Below, one piece after another: positions 18,849-29,502 of a stretch of DNA of 64,000 bases. The notes under the pieces were generated by a model, which was not told the DNA's origin, made no database searches, and worked only from the letters and a program-made list of their open reading frames with translations. The position numbers and the translations under genes are program-made. Each line of letters begins with the position of its first letter. The stretch's first letter is position 1. The DNA comes from SAR202 cluster bacterium (lineage in GTDB: Bacteria; Chloroflexota; Dehalococcoidia; Lucifugimonadales; UBA826), in assembly GCA_022447825.1 (NCBI GenBank), contig JAKUTY010000003.1, forward strand, positions 1 through 64,000, given 5' to 3'.

Positions 18849-21800
18849 TTACATTGTCAAACGACGATACAGGACTAAAAGACGTTCAGGTAAGTCATTA
18901 ATATCATCCAAAATTTCATATCCCATATCTGAGGTCATAGTTTTTAAATAATCATGACCTGATTTATCAACAGTTAAACAAAATGAATTGATTCCTATTT
19001 TTTTAGCTTCATCTAAAGCCATTTTTGTATCATGAACTGCATATTCTTTTTCAACCCCTTCCCTACTATAACCCCTGTCTTGGGGCCTACCATCACTTAT
19101 TAAAAAAAGTATTTTTGTTCTAGCATCAATCTGATTTAATTTATGAGCCGTATGTCGGATAGCCGGACCCATTCTAGTAGCGTGCAAAGGAGCAATTCTA
19201 TCAATTCTTCTTTTTACTTTGTCAGAAAAATTTTCTTGAAGATCTTTTACAGTGTAATATTCAACATTCTCTCTACCATATCCTGAAAACCCATAAATAC
19301 CGTACACGTCACCTATAGCTTCTAAAGCATTGATCAATAAGACCATTGATTCCTTCTCTACATCAATAATTCTTTTGTAAGATCTTCGCATTTGTTGGCC
19401 TCTTCGAGTTCTGAGCCAAACCATATATTCAACTGGGTCATCAGGGGCGTCCCATTCATCTTGTCTTCCTTTTCCTTCGTCGATTGCTTCAGCTGTAGAT
19501 GCGCTAGTATCTAAAAGAAAAGCTACAGCAACATCTCGTTGAACTTTATTACGTCTCCAATAAAATTTTTCATCTGGACTAGAACCTGCTTTTATATCAA
19601 CCATGTTTTCTATGACATCATCAATATCTATATCTTCTCCATCACTCAATTTTCGTTCTTTTCTCAACATTTCTGGTACCATCATTTCAAATTGACGCCT
19701 AATTCTAGTGACTAAAGTACTATATTCATTAAGTGTTGAAGAGAAATAAGCAGGATCCCCTTCTTGCATCAATTTTTGTTTAACTATGCACCATCTTGGC
19801 TTATAGTCTTCAGCCCTAAAATCCCATTCATCATAAACAAATGTTTCAGGTTCTCCCGGTTGCAATTCTCCACCATCTTCATCAACATGAACATATTTTC
19901 CCTGATTATCATCAGGAGATTGTGGTAAGTTTGTACCAGCCTCTTTAATTAGATTGTCAGCAAACACTCCACTAGATTCCTGAATTTCACCTTGAACAGT
20001 TTGCATGTCTAACTCTGCACTATTCTCTAACAACTCTTTCAATTGATCTTGAGTCAAAGGGTCGCCTTGAGCACCACCAGATTGATCCTGTTGTTGCATT
20101 CTCATCTCATTCATCAATTGTGACAATTCTGGTTTAAAATCTCCTCTATATTCAACTTCTTGCATAGTTTCATAATCTTCTTCGCCTTCAGGTCTAAGTT
20201 CCATTTCCATACCCATCCCCATATCCATCAACATTTGTTCCATTTCATCAGGATCCTCATAATCTTCTTCATCATCAAACGATGGATCTTCCCAATCCTC
20301 TTCTGGAATATCTTCATTAGGTATACTAGCTATAATTGCATAAATTCTTATGCTAGCCTCAGCTGAATCCTCTACTAAAGACTCATGTAGTGTGACTCTC
20401 TTCATGATTTGAATAATTTGCTGAATCTCAGATTTATATTTAAGTGGGATAGAAACTCCTTCATATTGTTGTAGGCTAACTCTCAACATAAATTCTACTA
20501 TCGCCTCTCTAGCAGGCAATTCTTTAATATCAGGACGATCATCTAAAGAATCATTTTGAACTTGTAAATAAAAGGTTTTAATTCCTGGATATTCAACTAG
20601 TACTTTTGCATCTAATCTTGCACTTTCAACAACAGTAAAAATATCTAAAGATAATTGCCTGTCTTCAAACAAATTAAAAAACCTTTGCATGTCACTGATC
20701 CAGGCTTTCTCTAAATTTTGTGATGTCTCTGAGAATTCAGTTGTTGAGGAACTTTCATCCAATATTTCATTAGATTTTTTAGAATTCTCAATTGCATCTA
20801 ATTGTTTTTTTTCTAATATTGCTCTCAGATCATCAAAAAGTGCTGATTTTTTATTAAAATCAAAAATAAAACTCCCGAACTCCAAATGCGCAACTTGATG
20901 CGTAGATACAACTTTAAACCAAGCAAAATTCTCTTCTTTAGTAGGATATCTATCAACAATTGTTGGAACAAAAACAGTAGAACCTTCAGTAGTTGGAGAA
21001 TTTTTGGAAACCCATCCTATATTTTTTTCAACTAAAGCCTCAGTAGAAGAAAGCTTTATTTCAGCTCCTGCCAACCCTCTACAATACATTTCCATAACTG
21101 TCTTGATTCGATCAAATTCTATTCCAGAAGATAACATCTCTATCGTGTTTTCAGAATGAGCAGATTCAACTTTAAAGTATGCGATGCCAGCATCTGGATT
21201 ATTTTGAATTACATTAACCCCCTCTTCATACCATTTACCAAATTGAGAAGTAGTTAATTTTTCAAAAATCATTGGGGACGAATTTATGAAATCTGGCATT
21301 GCTAAAGGTTCAAATTCCAAAAGAGATTCACTCAAAGCCAAAACAACACTATGTTTTTCTTGGTCTAATTCTGCTAATGACTGTGATATTTCCAACATAG
21401 TCCCCGGAATGTTGGTACCACCATTTTTAACTAAGTTTTCTGCCAGTTGTAAAAATCTAATTCTTTCATCTGGATCAATTCTTGGTAACGCTTTTGCTCC
21501 AGAATCAAAAAAACTTTTCACTTCTCTCCATCCTGTTTCTACTAAAGCTGTAGCCAAAGACAAAAATGCATCTTTATCTTCTCCTACCAAAGGAAAAATT
21601 TGTTCTCCTAAATTCAGACATTCTAAAGCTAGATCATAAGATCTATGAGCTAATTTATCTAAAAATTGTGAGAAGGTTTGAAGTTGATTGAAAGATAGTT
21701 GTGACAATAGAATTGGACTTAAAACAAAAAACCGACACGCTAAAGTGCTAGATTTCCATGTGCCCTTATAGAGTTGATCTCCCAAGGATGCCCATTCTTC

Positions 21801-22151
21801 AATATGCCTAGATCTTAATTGACTCATAGTACCAGGACTAGATTCAAAATAGGCAGAAGCTAAAGTAGGAGATTCATTACATAACTTTTCCCCACATTCC
21901 ATCCATTTTTCAAAATAACTATACGGCATCGATTTCAGCACTGAAGGACTAACGGCAAAAAAATGTGCTGCAGATTCCCAGGATCTGACTGTTTGGGAAG
22001 CTAGAGAAATTCCCTGTTGGTACCAATCTCGAATTTGAGACTCAGATAATGCGTCAGGCATTGCAGAAAGAGAACTAATGAAATTTTTTTCAACAGACTC
22101 AGGAAATTTTTTTAACTCAGGCCATTTATCATTTATAGAATCTTCGGACAT
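18849..22151 (-). CDS. large VWA-domain protein, NorD/CbbO-like
   Basis: C-terminal VWA with MIDAS LLDTSAST and LFLISDGRPQDRGY; internal HLEFGSFIFDF segment; adjacent to CbbQ/NorQ-type ATPase gene. Confidence 0.82.
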   Translation of the reverse strand: MSEDSINDKWPELKKFPESVEKNFISSLSAMPDALSESQIRDWYQQGISLASQTVRSWESAAHFFAVSPSVLKSMPYSYFEKWMECGEKLCNESPTLASAYFESSPGTMSQLRSRHIEEWASLGDQLYKGTWKSSTLACRFFVLSPILLSQLSFNQLQTFSQFLDKLAHRSYDLALECLNLGEQIFPLVGEDKDAFLSLATALVETGWREVKSFFDSGAKALPRIDPDERIRFLQLAENLVKNGGTNIPGTMLEISQSLAELDQEKHSVVLALSESLLEFEPLAMPDFINSSPMIFEKLTTSQFGKWYEEGVNVIQNNPDAGIAYFKVESAHSENTIEMLSSGIEFDRIKTVMEMYCRGLAGAEIKLSSTEALVEKNIGWVSKNSPTTEGSTVFVPTIVDRYPTKEENFAWFKVVSTHQVAHLEFGSFIFDFNKKSALFDDLRAILEKKQLDAIENSKKSNEILDESSSTTEFSETSQNLEKAWISDMQRFFNLFEDRQLSLDIFTVVESARLDAKVLVEYPGIKTFYLQVQNDSLDDRPDIKELPAREAIVEFMLRVSLQQYEGVSIPLKYKSEIQQIIQIMKRVTLHESLVEDSAEASIRIYAIIASIPNEDIPEEDWEDPSFDDEEDYEDPDEMEQMLMDMGMGMEMELRPEGEEDYETMQEVEYRGDFKPELSQLMNEMRMQQQDQSGGAQGDPLTQDQLKELLENSAELDMQTVQGEIQESSGVFADNLIKEAGTNLPQSPDDNQGKYVHVDEDGGELQPGEPETFVYDEWDFRAEDYKPRWCIVKQKLMQEGDPAYFSSTLNEYSTLVTRIRRQFEMMVPEMLRKERKLSDGEDIDIDDVIENMVDIKAGSSPDEKFYWRRNKVQRDVAVAFLLDTSASTAEAIDEGKGRQDEWDAPDDPVEYMVWLRTRRGQQMRRSYKRIIDVEKESMVLLINALEAIGDVYGIYGFSGYGRENVEYYTVKDLQENFSDKVKRRIDRIAPLHATRMGPAIRHTAHKLNQIDARTKILFLISDGRPQDRGYSREGVEKEYAVHDTKMALDEAKKIGINSFCLTVDKSGHDYLKTMTSDMGYEILDDINDLPERLLVLYRRLTM

Positions 22152-22182
22152 TTGAATTCCTTATCAAATTTTCTGTAGAAAT

Positions 22183-23061
22183 CTATTCAAAAATGGATGC
22201 AATGATTTCAGTAATACTTTGCTGAACAGAGTGATCATCAGTTACTGCCCAATTTACAGATACTTGACAAGCCCTGCGTGGAGGAATTCCTGAAGCTATC
22301 AATTTACCTGCATATATCAATAACCGAGTACTGGCACCTTCACCTAATCCATGTTCTTTAAGGTTTCGGATTTTTTCTCCTAGCTTTGCAAGTTGGCTAG
22401 CTGTTTTTTCATCTACGCCTGCCTCATGTTGAACTATTTGAGCTTCTATTTCCAAAGGTGGGTAATCAAATTCAATAGATACAAATCTTTGCCTTGTGCT
22501 GTGTTTCAAATCTTTCAAGGCACTTTGATAACCTGGATTGTATGATAAGACCAACAAAAATCCATCAGCAGCTTCTAATAATTCACCCCGTTTTTCTACA
22601 GGTAACATTCTTCTATGGTCTGTAAGAGGGTGTATTAAAACTGTAGTATCTTTACGAGCTTCAACCACTTCATCCAAATAACAAATACCACCAGCTTTTA
22701 CTGCTCTAGTTAAAGGGCCATCAATCCATACTGTTTGATCCCCTTCTAACAAATATCTACCAACAAGGTCACTTGAAGTTAAATCTTCATGGCATGCGAT
22801 TGTTACTAAAGGAAGATTTACTGAATCGCTATCATCTGTACGTTTTGAGTTTTTTCTTAATTCAACTCCCAATTTATAAGACATATATTCTACAAATCTA
22901 GTTTTTCCACATCCAGTTGGGCCTTTAAAAATCAAAGGCAATCTTTCCCTATATGCTGCCTCAAATAGCTCAATCTCATCACCTACTGGAACATAATAAG
23001 GTTCTTCGTCTAATTGGTATTCTTCAATAATATAACTTTTGTATAAAGTCTTAGTTGTCAT
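22183..23061 (-). CDS. CbbQ/NirQ/NorQ family AAA+ (MoxR-like) ATPase
   Basis: [73 protein letters not shown]. Confidence 0.9.
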   Translation of the reverse strand: MTTKTLYKSYIIEEYQLDEEPYYVPVGDEIELFEAAYRERLPLIFKGPTGCGKTRFVEYMSYKLGVELRKNSKRTDDSDSVNLPLVTIACHEDLTSSDLVGRYLLEGDQTVWIDGPLTRAVKAGGICYLDEVVEARKDTTVLIHPLTDHRRMLPVEKRGELLEAADGFLLVLSYNPGYQSALKDLKHSTRQRFVSIEFDYPPLEIEAQIVQHEAGVDEKTASQLAKLGEKIRNLKEHGLGEGASTRLLIYAGKLIASGIPPRRACQVSVNWAVTDDHSVQQSITEIIASIFE

Positions 23062-23082
23062 ATATATTCAGCTCCTAGTCAC

Positions 23083-23667
23083 TTAAAGTTTATTATTCCA
23101 AATATCTTTAACAGTTTGCTCTAATTCTGACTTAGTGCCACTGTTGTCTATTTCAACATGTGCATGCGTAATTCTTTCATCTTGAGGCATCTGAGATTTA
23201 ATTCTTGAAATTGCATCATTTCTACTAAGATTATTTCTATCTGCTAGCCTAGCAATAACTATCTCTTCTTCAGACGTAACAACCCAAATCTCATCAAAAA
23301 GATCTTGCCAATTGGCCTCAATTAGCACAGCTGCTTCTACAACAACAATAGATTCATCCGAAATAATTGAAATACGTTCTTTAATCATTTCATAAATTAA
23401 CGGATGCATTATTGAATTTAGTATATCTAAATTTGAAGGGTCAGAAAAAACTATAGGCCCGAGTTTTTTTCTATCTACAAAACCATCATCCCCTACAATT
23501 TCATTTCCAAAGGCATTAACCACTTGGTCAAAACCTTTTGTACCGGGCAAATAAGCTTCATGTCCCAAAGCATCCCCACTAATGACATGGGCACCCAAAC
23601 TTTGCAAAATCTCTGACACGAGGGACTTCCCAGTGCCAATACCTCCAGTTAAACCAACTTTAATCAT
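23083..23667 (-). CDS. coaE: dephospho-CoA kinase
   Basis: GLTGGIGTGKSLVSEIL and DALGHEAYLPGT motifs. Confidence 0.92.
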   Translation of the reverse strand: MIKVGLTGGIGTGKSLVSEILQSLGAHVISGDALGHEAYLPGTKGFDQVVNAFGNEIVGDDGFVDRKKLGPIVFSDPSNLDILNSIMHPLIYEMIKERISIISDESIVVVEAAVLIEANWQDLFDEIWVVTSEEEIVIARLADRNNLSRNDAISRIKSQMPQDERITHAHVEIDNSGTKSELEQTVKDIWNNKL

Positions 23668-23806
23668 TTTTACTTCCTGAGGAATAAGTCATCAAGACAT
23701 TCTACAGGAAGCGTTTTTAGAGGGTCAACAAGTGATTTTATATCGAGATTTGTTGTCACTTGGCATTAAGATATAATTTGGGCAATAAAAATAATGGAAA
23801 ACAAAG

Positions 23807-25165
23807 ATGAATACAATTCTAAGAAATATACCAAGTGTGTCTTCTATTATATCTGACAAGAGAATAGAAGAACTTTCTCAAGAAATTTCATCAGAAAATG
23901 TCACATATTTAGTAAGAAAACATTTAAATTCTTTAAGAAACAAAAAAAACTTATCTTCAAATGAAGCTCAAAGTGAATCAATAGTTCAAGAAGTATTAAA
24001 ATTAGCAAAATCCGAATGGCCTGAATGGCCCATTCCAGTGATTAATGGAACCGGAGTTATATTACATACTAATCTGGGTAGATCTCCATTAAGTAAATCT
24101 GCTATCGATGCATCTATCAAAGCTGCTCAAGGATATTCTAATTTAGAGTTAGACCTTGAAACAGGAAAAAGAGGGCCTCGACAAAAATCAATCAGCAATA
24201 TTCTAAATCAACTTACTGGATCTGATGACGCTTTAGTTGTCAACAACACAGCATCTGCACTTCTTTTAACCTTAACCTCTTTAGCTAATGGCGGAGAAGT
24301 CATCATTTCACGATCTCAGGCTATAGAAATTGGTGGAGGGTTTCGTATTCCAGATGTACTAATTCAAAGCGGAGCCAAACTAATAGAAGTTGGCACAACT
24401 AATAGAACTTACGTACAAGATTATGTAAACGCAATATCGGATAACACTAAGGCCATTCTTGTTATGCATGCTAGCAATTATAAAGTTATGGGTTTTACTC
24501 ACGAACCCAAAATAAGTGAGTTATCTGAAATTGCTCAAAATAACCAAATCCCATTAATTCATGATGTTGGAAGTGGGTGTATTAAGGACCCCACTAAATA
24601 CGGATTATCTCCAGAACCAAGACCTCAAGATAGTATTCAATCTGGTTCAGATATCTGTATGTTTTCAGGAGACAAGCTTTTAGGTGGCCCTCAAGCGGGC
24701 ATTATTGTGGGCAAAAAATCATATATATCTCAAATTTCAAAACACCCTTTGGCTAGGGCGATAAGGATAGATAAAATTAACTTAGCTGCACTTCACGCAA
24801 CTTTAATTCATTACATTAAAAATGAAGTAGAAGAAACTATTCCAATTTGGCAAATGATATCTACTACTCAACAATCATTACTTGAAAGAGCCCAAAACAT
24901 TTGTTCCCAAATTAACTCTGAAATCAGTATTATCAAAACATATGCAACTATTGGAGGAGGAAGTTTACCAGGTGAAAAGCTAGACTCCTACGCCATCAAA
25001 ATTGAAGGTGATACAAGTAATGAGCTAAGTTTTAAATTAAGGACTAGTAAAAACCCAATTATGTCTAGAATAGAAGATTCTAGTGTATTAATAGATTTAA
25101 TGACAATTCCTCCAGCATTAGACGAAGTTTTAATTGAAGAATTAAACAAAATTGTGACCAATTAA
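23807..25165 (+). CDS. selA: L-seryl-tRNA(Sec) selenium transferase
   Basis: INGTGVILHTNLGRSPL, YSNLELDLETGKRG, SGDKLLGGPQAGIIVGKK, RAIRIDK motifs. Confidence 0.95.
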   Translation: MNTILRNIPSVSSIISDKRIEELSQEISSENVTYLVRKHLNSLRNKKNLSSNEAQSESIVQEVLKLAKSEWPEWPIPVINGTGVILHTNLGRSPLSKSAIDASIKAAQGYSNLELDLETGKRGPRQKSISNILNQLTGSDDALVVNNTASALLLTLTSLANGGEVIISRSQAIEIGGGFRIPDVLIQSGAKLIEVGTTNRTYVQDYVNAISDNTKAILVMHASNYKVMGFTHEPKISELSEIAQNNQIPLIHDVGSGCIKDPTKYGLSPEPRPQDSIQSGSDICMFSGDKLLGGPQAGIIVGKKSYISQISKHPLARAIRIDKINLAALHATLIHYIKNEVEETIPIWQMISTTQQSLLERAQNICSQINSEISIIKTYATIGGGSLPGEKLDSYAIKIEGDTSNELSFKLRTSKNPIMSRIEDSSVLIDLMTIPPALDEVLIEELNKIVTN

Positions 25166-25182
25166 GTAATTAAAGTAGTGCG

Positions 25183-26499
25183 ATGGATTTATTTCAACAT
25201 AATGCTGAATCAGAATTAAAGCACGCTGCACCTCTAGCTGAAAGAATGAGGCCTACCAAATTCAATGATTTCATTGGTCAAAACCACATACTAGGGATTG
25301 AATCACCTCTCAGATCAACTATAGAGAACCAAAACTTACCGTCAATAATTTTATGGGGCCCTCCAGGAACGGGAAAAACTACCTTAGCTAACATATTAGC
25401 TTCCAAAATTAATGCTCATACTGACCATTTGAGTGCTGTATCTTCAGGAGTATCTGAAATCAGGCAATCAATCAATGATGCTCAAGATAGATTAGGACAT
25501 AATTTACAACGAACAATTCTTTTTATAGACGAAATCCACAGGTTCTCTAAATCTCAACAAGATGTAATTCTGCCATTTGTAGAAAACGGCACAATAACTT
25601 TGATTGGAGCTACCACTGAAAAACCTTCATTCGAGGTAATTGCCCCCCTACTTTCAAGATGCAAAGTTTTTACATTACAGGCCTTAAATGCTAAAGAGAT
25701 CTCTAGAATTCTAATCAATGCTCTTAACGATCATAAAAATGGGTTAGGAAGTAAAAAACTCACACTTTCAAATGATGCTTTAGAAATGATTTCTCTTACT
25801 TCCAATGGAGATGCGAGATGGGCCTTGAACACATTAGAACTCATTAGCTCCTATCATAATAAATCATCAGAAATCACTCTAGAATCTGCCCTAAAAGTTA
25901 TTTCAGATAAGCCCATGAAATATGACAAAAAAGGAGATTCACATTACGACACTATATCTGCTTTCATTAAATCTGTTAGAGGATCAGATCCAGACGCAGC
26001 TGTATATTGGTTAGCCCGAATGATAGAAGCAGGTGAGGATTTAAATTTTATTTGCCGACGACTGATAATCTTAGCCGCAGAGGATATTGGTTTGGCAGAT
26101 CCAAATGCAATTTCACTGGCAATGGCTGCGCAACAAGCATGTAATTTTGTAGGTATGCCAGAATCAAGAATAATTTTGTCCCAAATCAGTATTTATTTAG
26201 CATCAGCTCCAAAAAGTAATTCTGCTTATTCAGCTATAAACTTGGCACAAAATGAAGTTAAAAACTCGGGCCCAATCCCCGTTCCTTTACATTTAAGAAA
26301 TCCAGAAACAAAATTTCTTCGAGAAGAAGGATATGGATTAAATTATCAATACCCTCACAATTTTGAATCTGGATTCGTGAAAGAGAATTATTTACCTGAG
26401 GAAATTCAATCAAAAAAATTTTATTCCCCTACCAAAATTGGATTTGAATCAAAAATAATGGAAAGAATGAAAAAATTATGGGGACAAATTAATCAGTAG
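25183..26499 (+). CDS. rarA: replication-associated recombination protein A (MgsA/RarA AAA+ ATPase)
   Basis: LAERMRPTKFNDFIGQ, WGPPGTGKTTLA, FIDEIHRFSKSQQD, GATTEKPSFEV. Confidence 0.93.
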   Translation: MDLFQHNAESELKHAAPLAERMRPTKFNDFIGQNHILGIESPLRSTIENQNLPSIILWGPPGTGKTTLANILASKINAHTDHLSAVSSGVSEIRQSINDAQDRLGHNLQRTILFIDEIHRFSKSQQDVILPFVENGTITLIGATTEKPSFEVIAPLLSRCKVFTLQALNAKEISRILINALNDHKNGLGSKKLTLSNDALEMISLTSNGDARWALNTLELISSYHNKSSEITLESALKVISDKPMKYDKKGDSHYDTISAFIKSVRGSDPDAAVYWLARMIEAGEDLNFICRRLIILAAEDIGLADPNAISLAMAAQQACNFVGMPESRIILSQISIYLASAPKSNSAYSAINLAQNEVKNSGPIPVPLHLRNPETKFLREEGYGLNYQYPHNFESGFVKENYLPEEIQSKKFYSPTKIGFESKIMERMKKLWGQINQ

Positions 26500-27691
26500 A
26501 ACTAACTCCAACATTAAACATCTTACGTGCAGTCCTAATACCCTGAATAGCTACAACTGTACCTCCAGCTGCTACAGCAATTGGAGCACCTAAAAACATC
26601 GCTATAGTCCCAGTCATAAAACCAGCCATTCCGCTAAAACCCCATCCAAAAGTTTGAAAACTTAAAGCTCGCCCTCTCATGCCAGGAGAAACAGTAGTCT
26701 GCAACATGGTATTGATGGAAGTCTCGTAACAAAGACCAAATGCATAAGTCAAACCAAGTAAAATTGTAGAGATCCAAAAAATGTCGGAAGTGGAAAATAA
26801 AATCAAACCCAAACCAAATCCAGTCAATCCCACAGTTACCATTAGTCCTTTATTTTTCACTTCAGGTAGTAAAGTGATTAGTAAAGAAGTGATTGAAGCT
26901 CCCACAGCGCCTGCTGACATTAAATATCCTAAACCTATAGAATCAACCCCTAATTCGTCTCTAGCTATAATTGGCAATATTGCTTCTACAGACCATCCAA
27001 AAGTTTCTGAAGTTAACACTATAATAATCAATAATCTAACTTTTTTATTGAAAAATAAACTTTTCATTCCTTCCATCAAATCAACCAAATATGTATTCCC
27101 ATATTGAATTTCTGGTGAATAAATTCCTTTTACTCGAGAAATAATGACAGCTGAAAAAAATAAAAAGACAGCGCATGACCAAGGAGCAAAAGCAAATCCA
27201 ACTTCTTCGAGTACCCATCCTCCATAAACAGGAGCAACAATTGCCATGATAGTAATAGAAAAAAAGTTAGTAGCAGATGCTTTCAACAATTGATTTTCTT
27301 TAACTAATTCTGCAGGAATTGCTAATTTACATGTAAGCCTGAAAGAAGCTACAGAACCTGACAAAAATGCAATTAATAAAATTTGCCAAATCTGTATTGA
27401 ATCTAAATACAAAAGCGACCCAAAAACTAATGAAATAACACTTTGACAAATCAGAGCTATTACCATCACGTTACGTTTATTTAATCGATCAATAAGAGCA
27501 CCGGTAAAAGGACTAAAGAATGCTAAACCGCACCCACCTAGACCTGCTGCCATTCCCACCATTAAAGGAGAATCAGAAATAGATAGAATGACCCAACCCA
27601 TAATCATAGGACTTAAAATCAATACAGCATCATTAAGCAGAATACCAGTATAAAAAATTCTGAAATTTTTGTTACTAAAAATTTCAAACAT
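26489..27691 (-). CDS. MFS transporter
   Basis: About 12 hydrophobic segments; GALIDRLNKRNVM loop; MRGRALSFQTFGWG. Confidence 0.88.
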   Translation of the reverse strand: MFEIFSNKNFRIFYTGILLNDAVLILSPMIMGWVILSISDSPLMVGMAAGLGGCGLAFFSPFTGALIDRLNKRNVMVIALICQSVISLVFGSLLYLDSIQIWQILLIAFLSGSVASFRLTCKLAIPAELVKENQLLKASATNFFSITIMAIVAPVYGGWVLEEVGFAFAPWSCAVFLFFSAVIISRVKGIYSPEIQYGNTYLVDLMEGMKSLFFNKKVRLLIIIVLTSETFGWSVEAILPIIARDELGVDSIGLGYLMSAGAVGASITSLLITLLPEVKNKGLMVTVGLTGFGLGLILFSTSDIFWISTILLGLTYAFGLCYETSINTMLQTTVSPGMRGRALSFQTFGWGFSGMAGFMTGTIAMFLGAPIAVAAGGTVVAIQGIRTARKMFNVGVSSTD

Positions 27692-27726
27692 TTGAATTAT
27701 TGATCAATATTCTTAAACACCAATCC

Positions 27727-28752
27727 CTAACCATGTAAAACAGAACTCATCACATCTAAGGTAATGTCAATATCTGACGATTCAATTCCATAATGAGTAG
27801 CAAATCTCCATCTCGGTTTATTAGATGCTCCTTTAATATTATTTTCATTTAATGCTTTAGTTAAAATTTCACGATACTCAAAGTCAATTTCAAAAAAAAC
27901 CAAATTAGTCTCTACAGCGTCTACATCTATATTTACATGAGGAAGAGAAGATAATCCCGTGGCTAATTTATATGCATTATCATGATCCTCTGAAAGTCTA
28001 TTTACCATAGAATCTAATGCCACAATTCCAGCAGAAGCTAAAAATCCAGCTTGGCGCATACCTCCACCAAGCATTTTTCTCCATTTCCGAGCAGATGCAA
28101 TAAATTCACTATCACCACAAACCAATGATCCTACTGGACAAGCTAAACCTTTTGATAAACAAAAACTTACTGAATCTGCACCATCAACCAAGTTTTTGAT
28201 ATCAACGCCAAGTTTTACAGCAGCATTAAAAATCCTAGCTCCATCAATGTGGAATTTAAGATCGTTTTCATGAGCGATATCTGAAAACACTTTACTTTCA
28301 GCTTCATCTATTACTCTACCGCCACACATGTTTTGGGTATTTTCTAAAGCAATCATTGAAGTTTTAGGATTATGATTATCTGAAGAATCTCTAATAGCAT
28401 TTAGGACATCTTCGGTACAAATTTTTCCATCATCTTTATTTTCAACAGTGTGATAAGCAACTCCTCCTAATGCAGAAGCACCTCCTGCCTCATATTTAAA
28501 AATATGAGACTTATTTCCCACAATAATCTCATCTCCACGATTAGAATGCGCCAGAATAGATACCAAATTTCCCATTGTGCCACTAGCAACAAATAATGCT
28601 TTTTCTTTACCTAATTTGTGTGCTGCCATTTCTTCTAGAGTATTAATTGATGGATCATCTCCAAAAACATCATCTCCTATTTGGGCCTTTGATATAGCCT
28701 CTCTCATTTCAGGGGAAGGATGTGTTACCGTGTCACTACGAAAATCTATCAT
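27727..28752 (-). CDS. low-specificity L-threonine aldolase
   Basis: MIDFRSDTVTHPSPEMREAI, GDDVFGDDPSINTLEEMAA, FHIDGARIFNAAV, SFCLSKGLACPVGS motifs. Confidence 0.92.
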   Translation of the reverse strand: MIDFRSDTVTHPSPEMREAISKAQIGDDVFGDDPSINTLEEMAAHKLGKEKALFVASGTMGNLVSILAHSNRGDEIIVGNKSHIFKYEAGGASALGGVAYHTVENKDDGKICTEDVLNAIRDSSDNHNPKTSMIALENTQNMCGGRVIDEAESKVFSDIAHENDLKFHIDGARIFNAAVKLGVDIKNLVDGADSVSFCLSKGLACPVGSLVCGDSEFIASARKWRKMLGGGMRQAGFLASAGIVALDSMVNRLSEDHDNAYKLATGLSSLPHVNIDVDAVETNLVFFEIDFEYREILTKALNENNIKGASNKPRWRFATHYGIESSDIDITLDVMSSVLHG

Positions 28753-28819
28753 CGAGTTTCCTAAAAGTTCATGAATTACAATTTATTTATTCTATCAATC
28801 TAAACAATAAAAAACTATT

Positions 28820-29461
28820 ATGAAACCTATTACAAAATCCTTGTTTATCAAAACAGATTCTCATATTTTGGAGGCAGAATTTTCAAACCCTTCTGATTCC
28901 CACAAAACACCTTGTGTGATTTTGTGTGCTCCGTCCCCAAAATTTGGGGGAGATATGAATAATAACGTCATACAACAACTAAGTGATGATTTGAACAAAT
29001 TAGGAATTTCCAGTTTCAAATTTAACTACAGGGGAGTGGGGAATAGTGAGGGTGAAACTTCTAATGGTGTGGGTGAATTACAGGATACATTGAATGTCGT
29101 TGCATTTGTAGAATCACTTCAAGAAATTGACGGAAGTAGAATAGGAATTGCTGGGTACTCTTTCGGCGCATGGATGGCACTAGATGCAGTACAAGGGAAC
29201 CAAAAGGTAAAATCAATTTGTTCTATATCCTGTCCCCAAAACAAATTAGGGATGTTCAGTACAGTTGAGATCATTCAACCTAAACTATTTATTATGGGAG
29301 ACAAAGACCATGACTTCCCTTTAGGGCAGTTTAATTTTCTAACTAAAAGATTCAATAATCCTAAACAAATAGAAATAATTACTGGAGGAGATCATTTTTT
29401 TAGAGGGAAAGAAAATCTAATAGGTAAATTAAGTGCAGATTTTTTCAATAAGACTTTATAA
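28820..29461 (+). CDS. alpha/beta hydrolase
   Basis: KFNYRGVGNSEG, GIAGYSFGAWMAL nucleophile elbow, GGDHFF His region. Confidence 0.86.
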   Translation: MKPITKSLFIKTDSHILEAEFSNPSDSHKTPCVILCAPSPKFGGDMNNNVIQQLSDDLNKLGISSFKFNYRGVGNSEGETSNGVGELQDTLNVVAFVESLQEIDGSRIGIAGYSFGAWMALDAVQGNQKVKSICSISCPQNKLGMFSTVEIIQPKLFIMGDKDHDFPLGQFNFLTKRFNNPKQIEIITGGDHFFRGKENLIGKLSADFFNKTL

Positions 29462-29502
29462 TACATATCTTTAAAACTATTCAAATTCTACGGAGAAACC
29501 AA

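Noticed and set aside
21286-21639. 117-aa plus-strand ORF
   Set aside because: Antisense to the VWA gene; no start context or domain.
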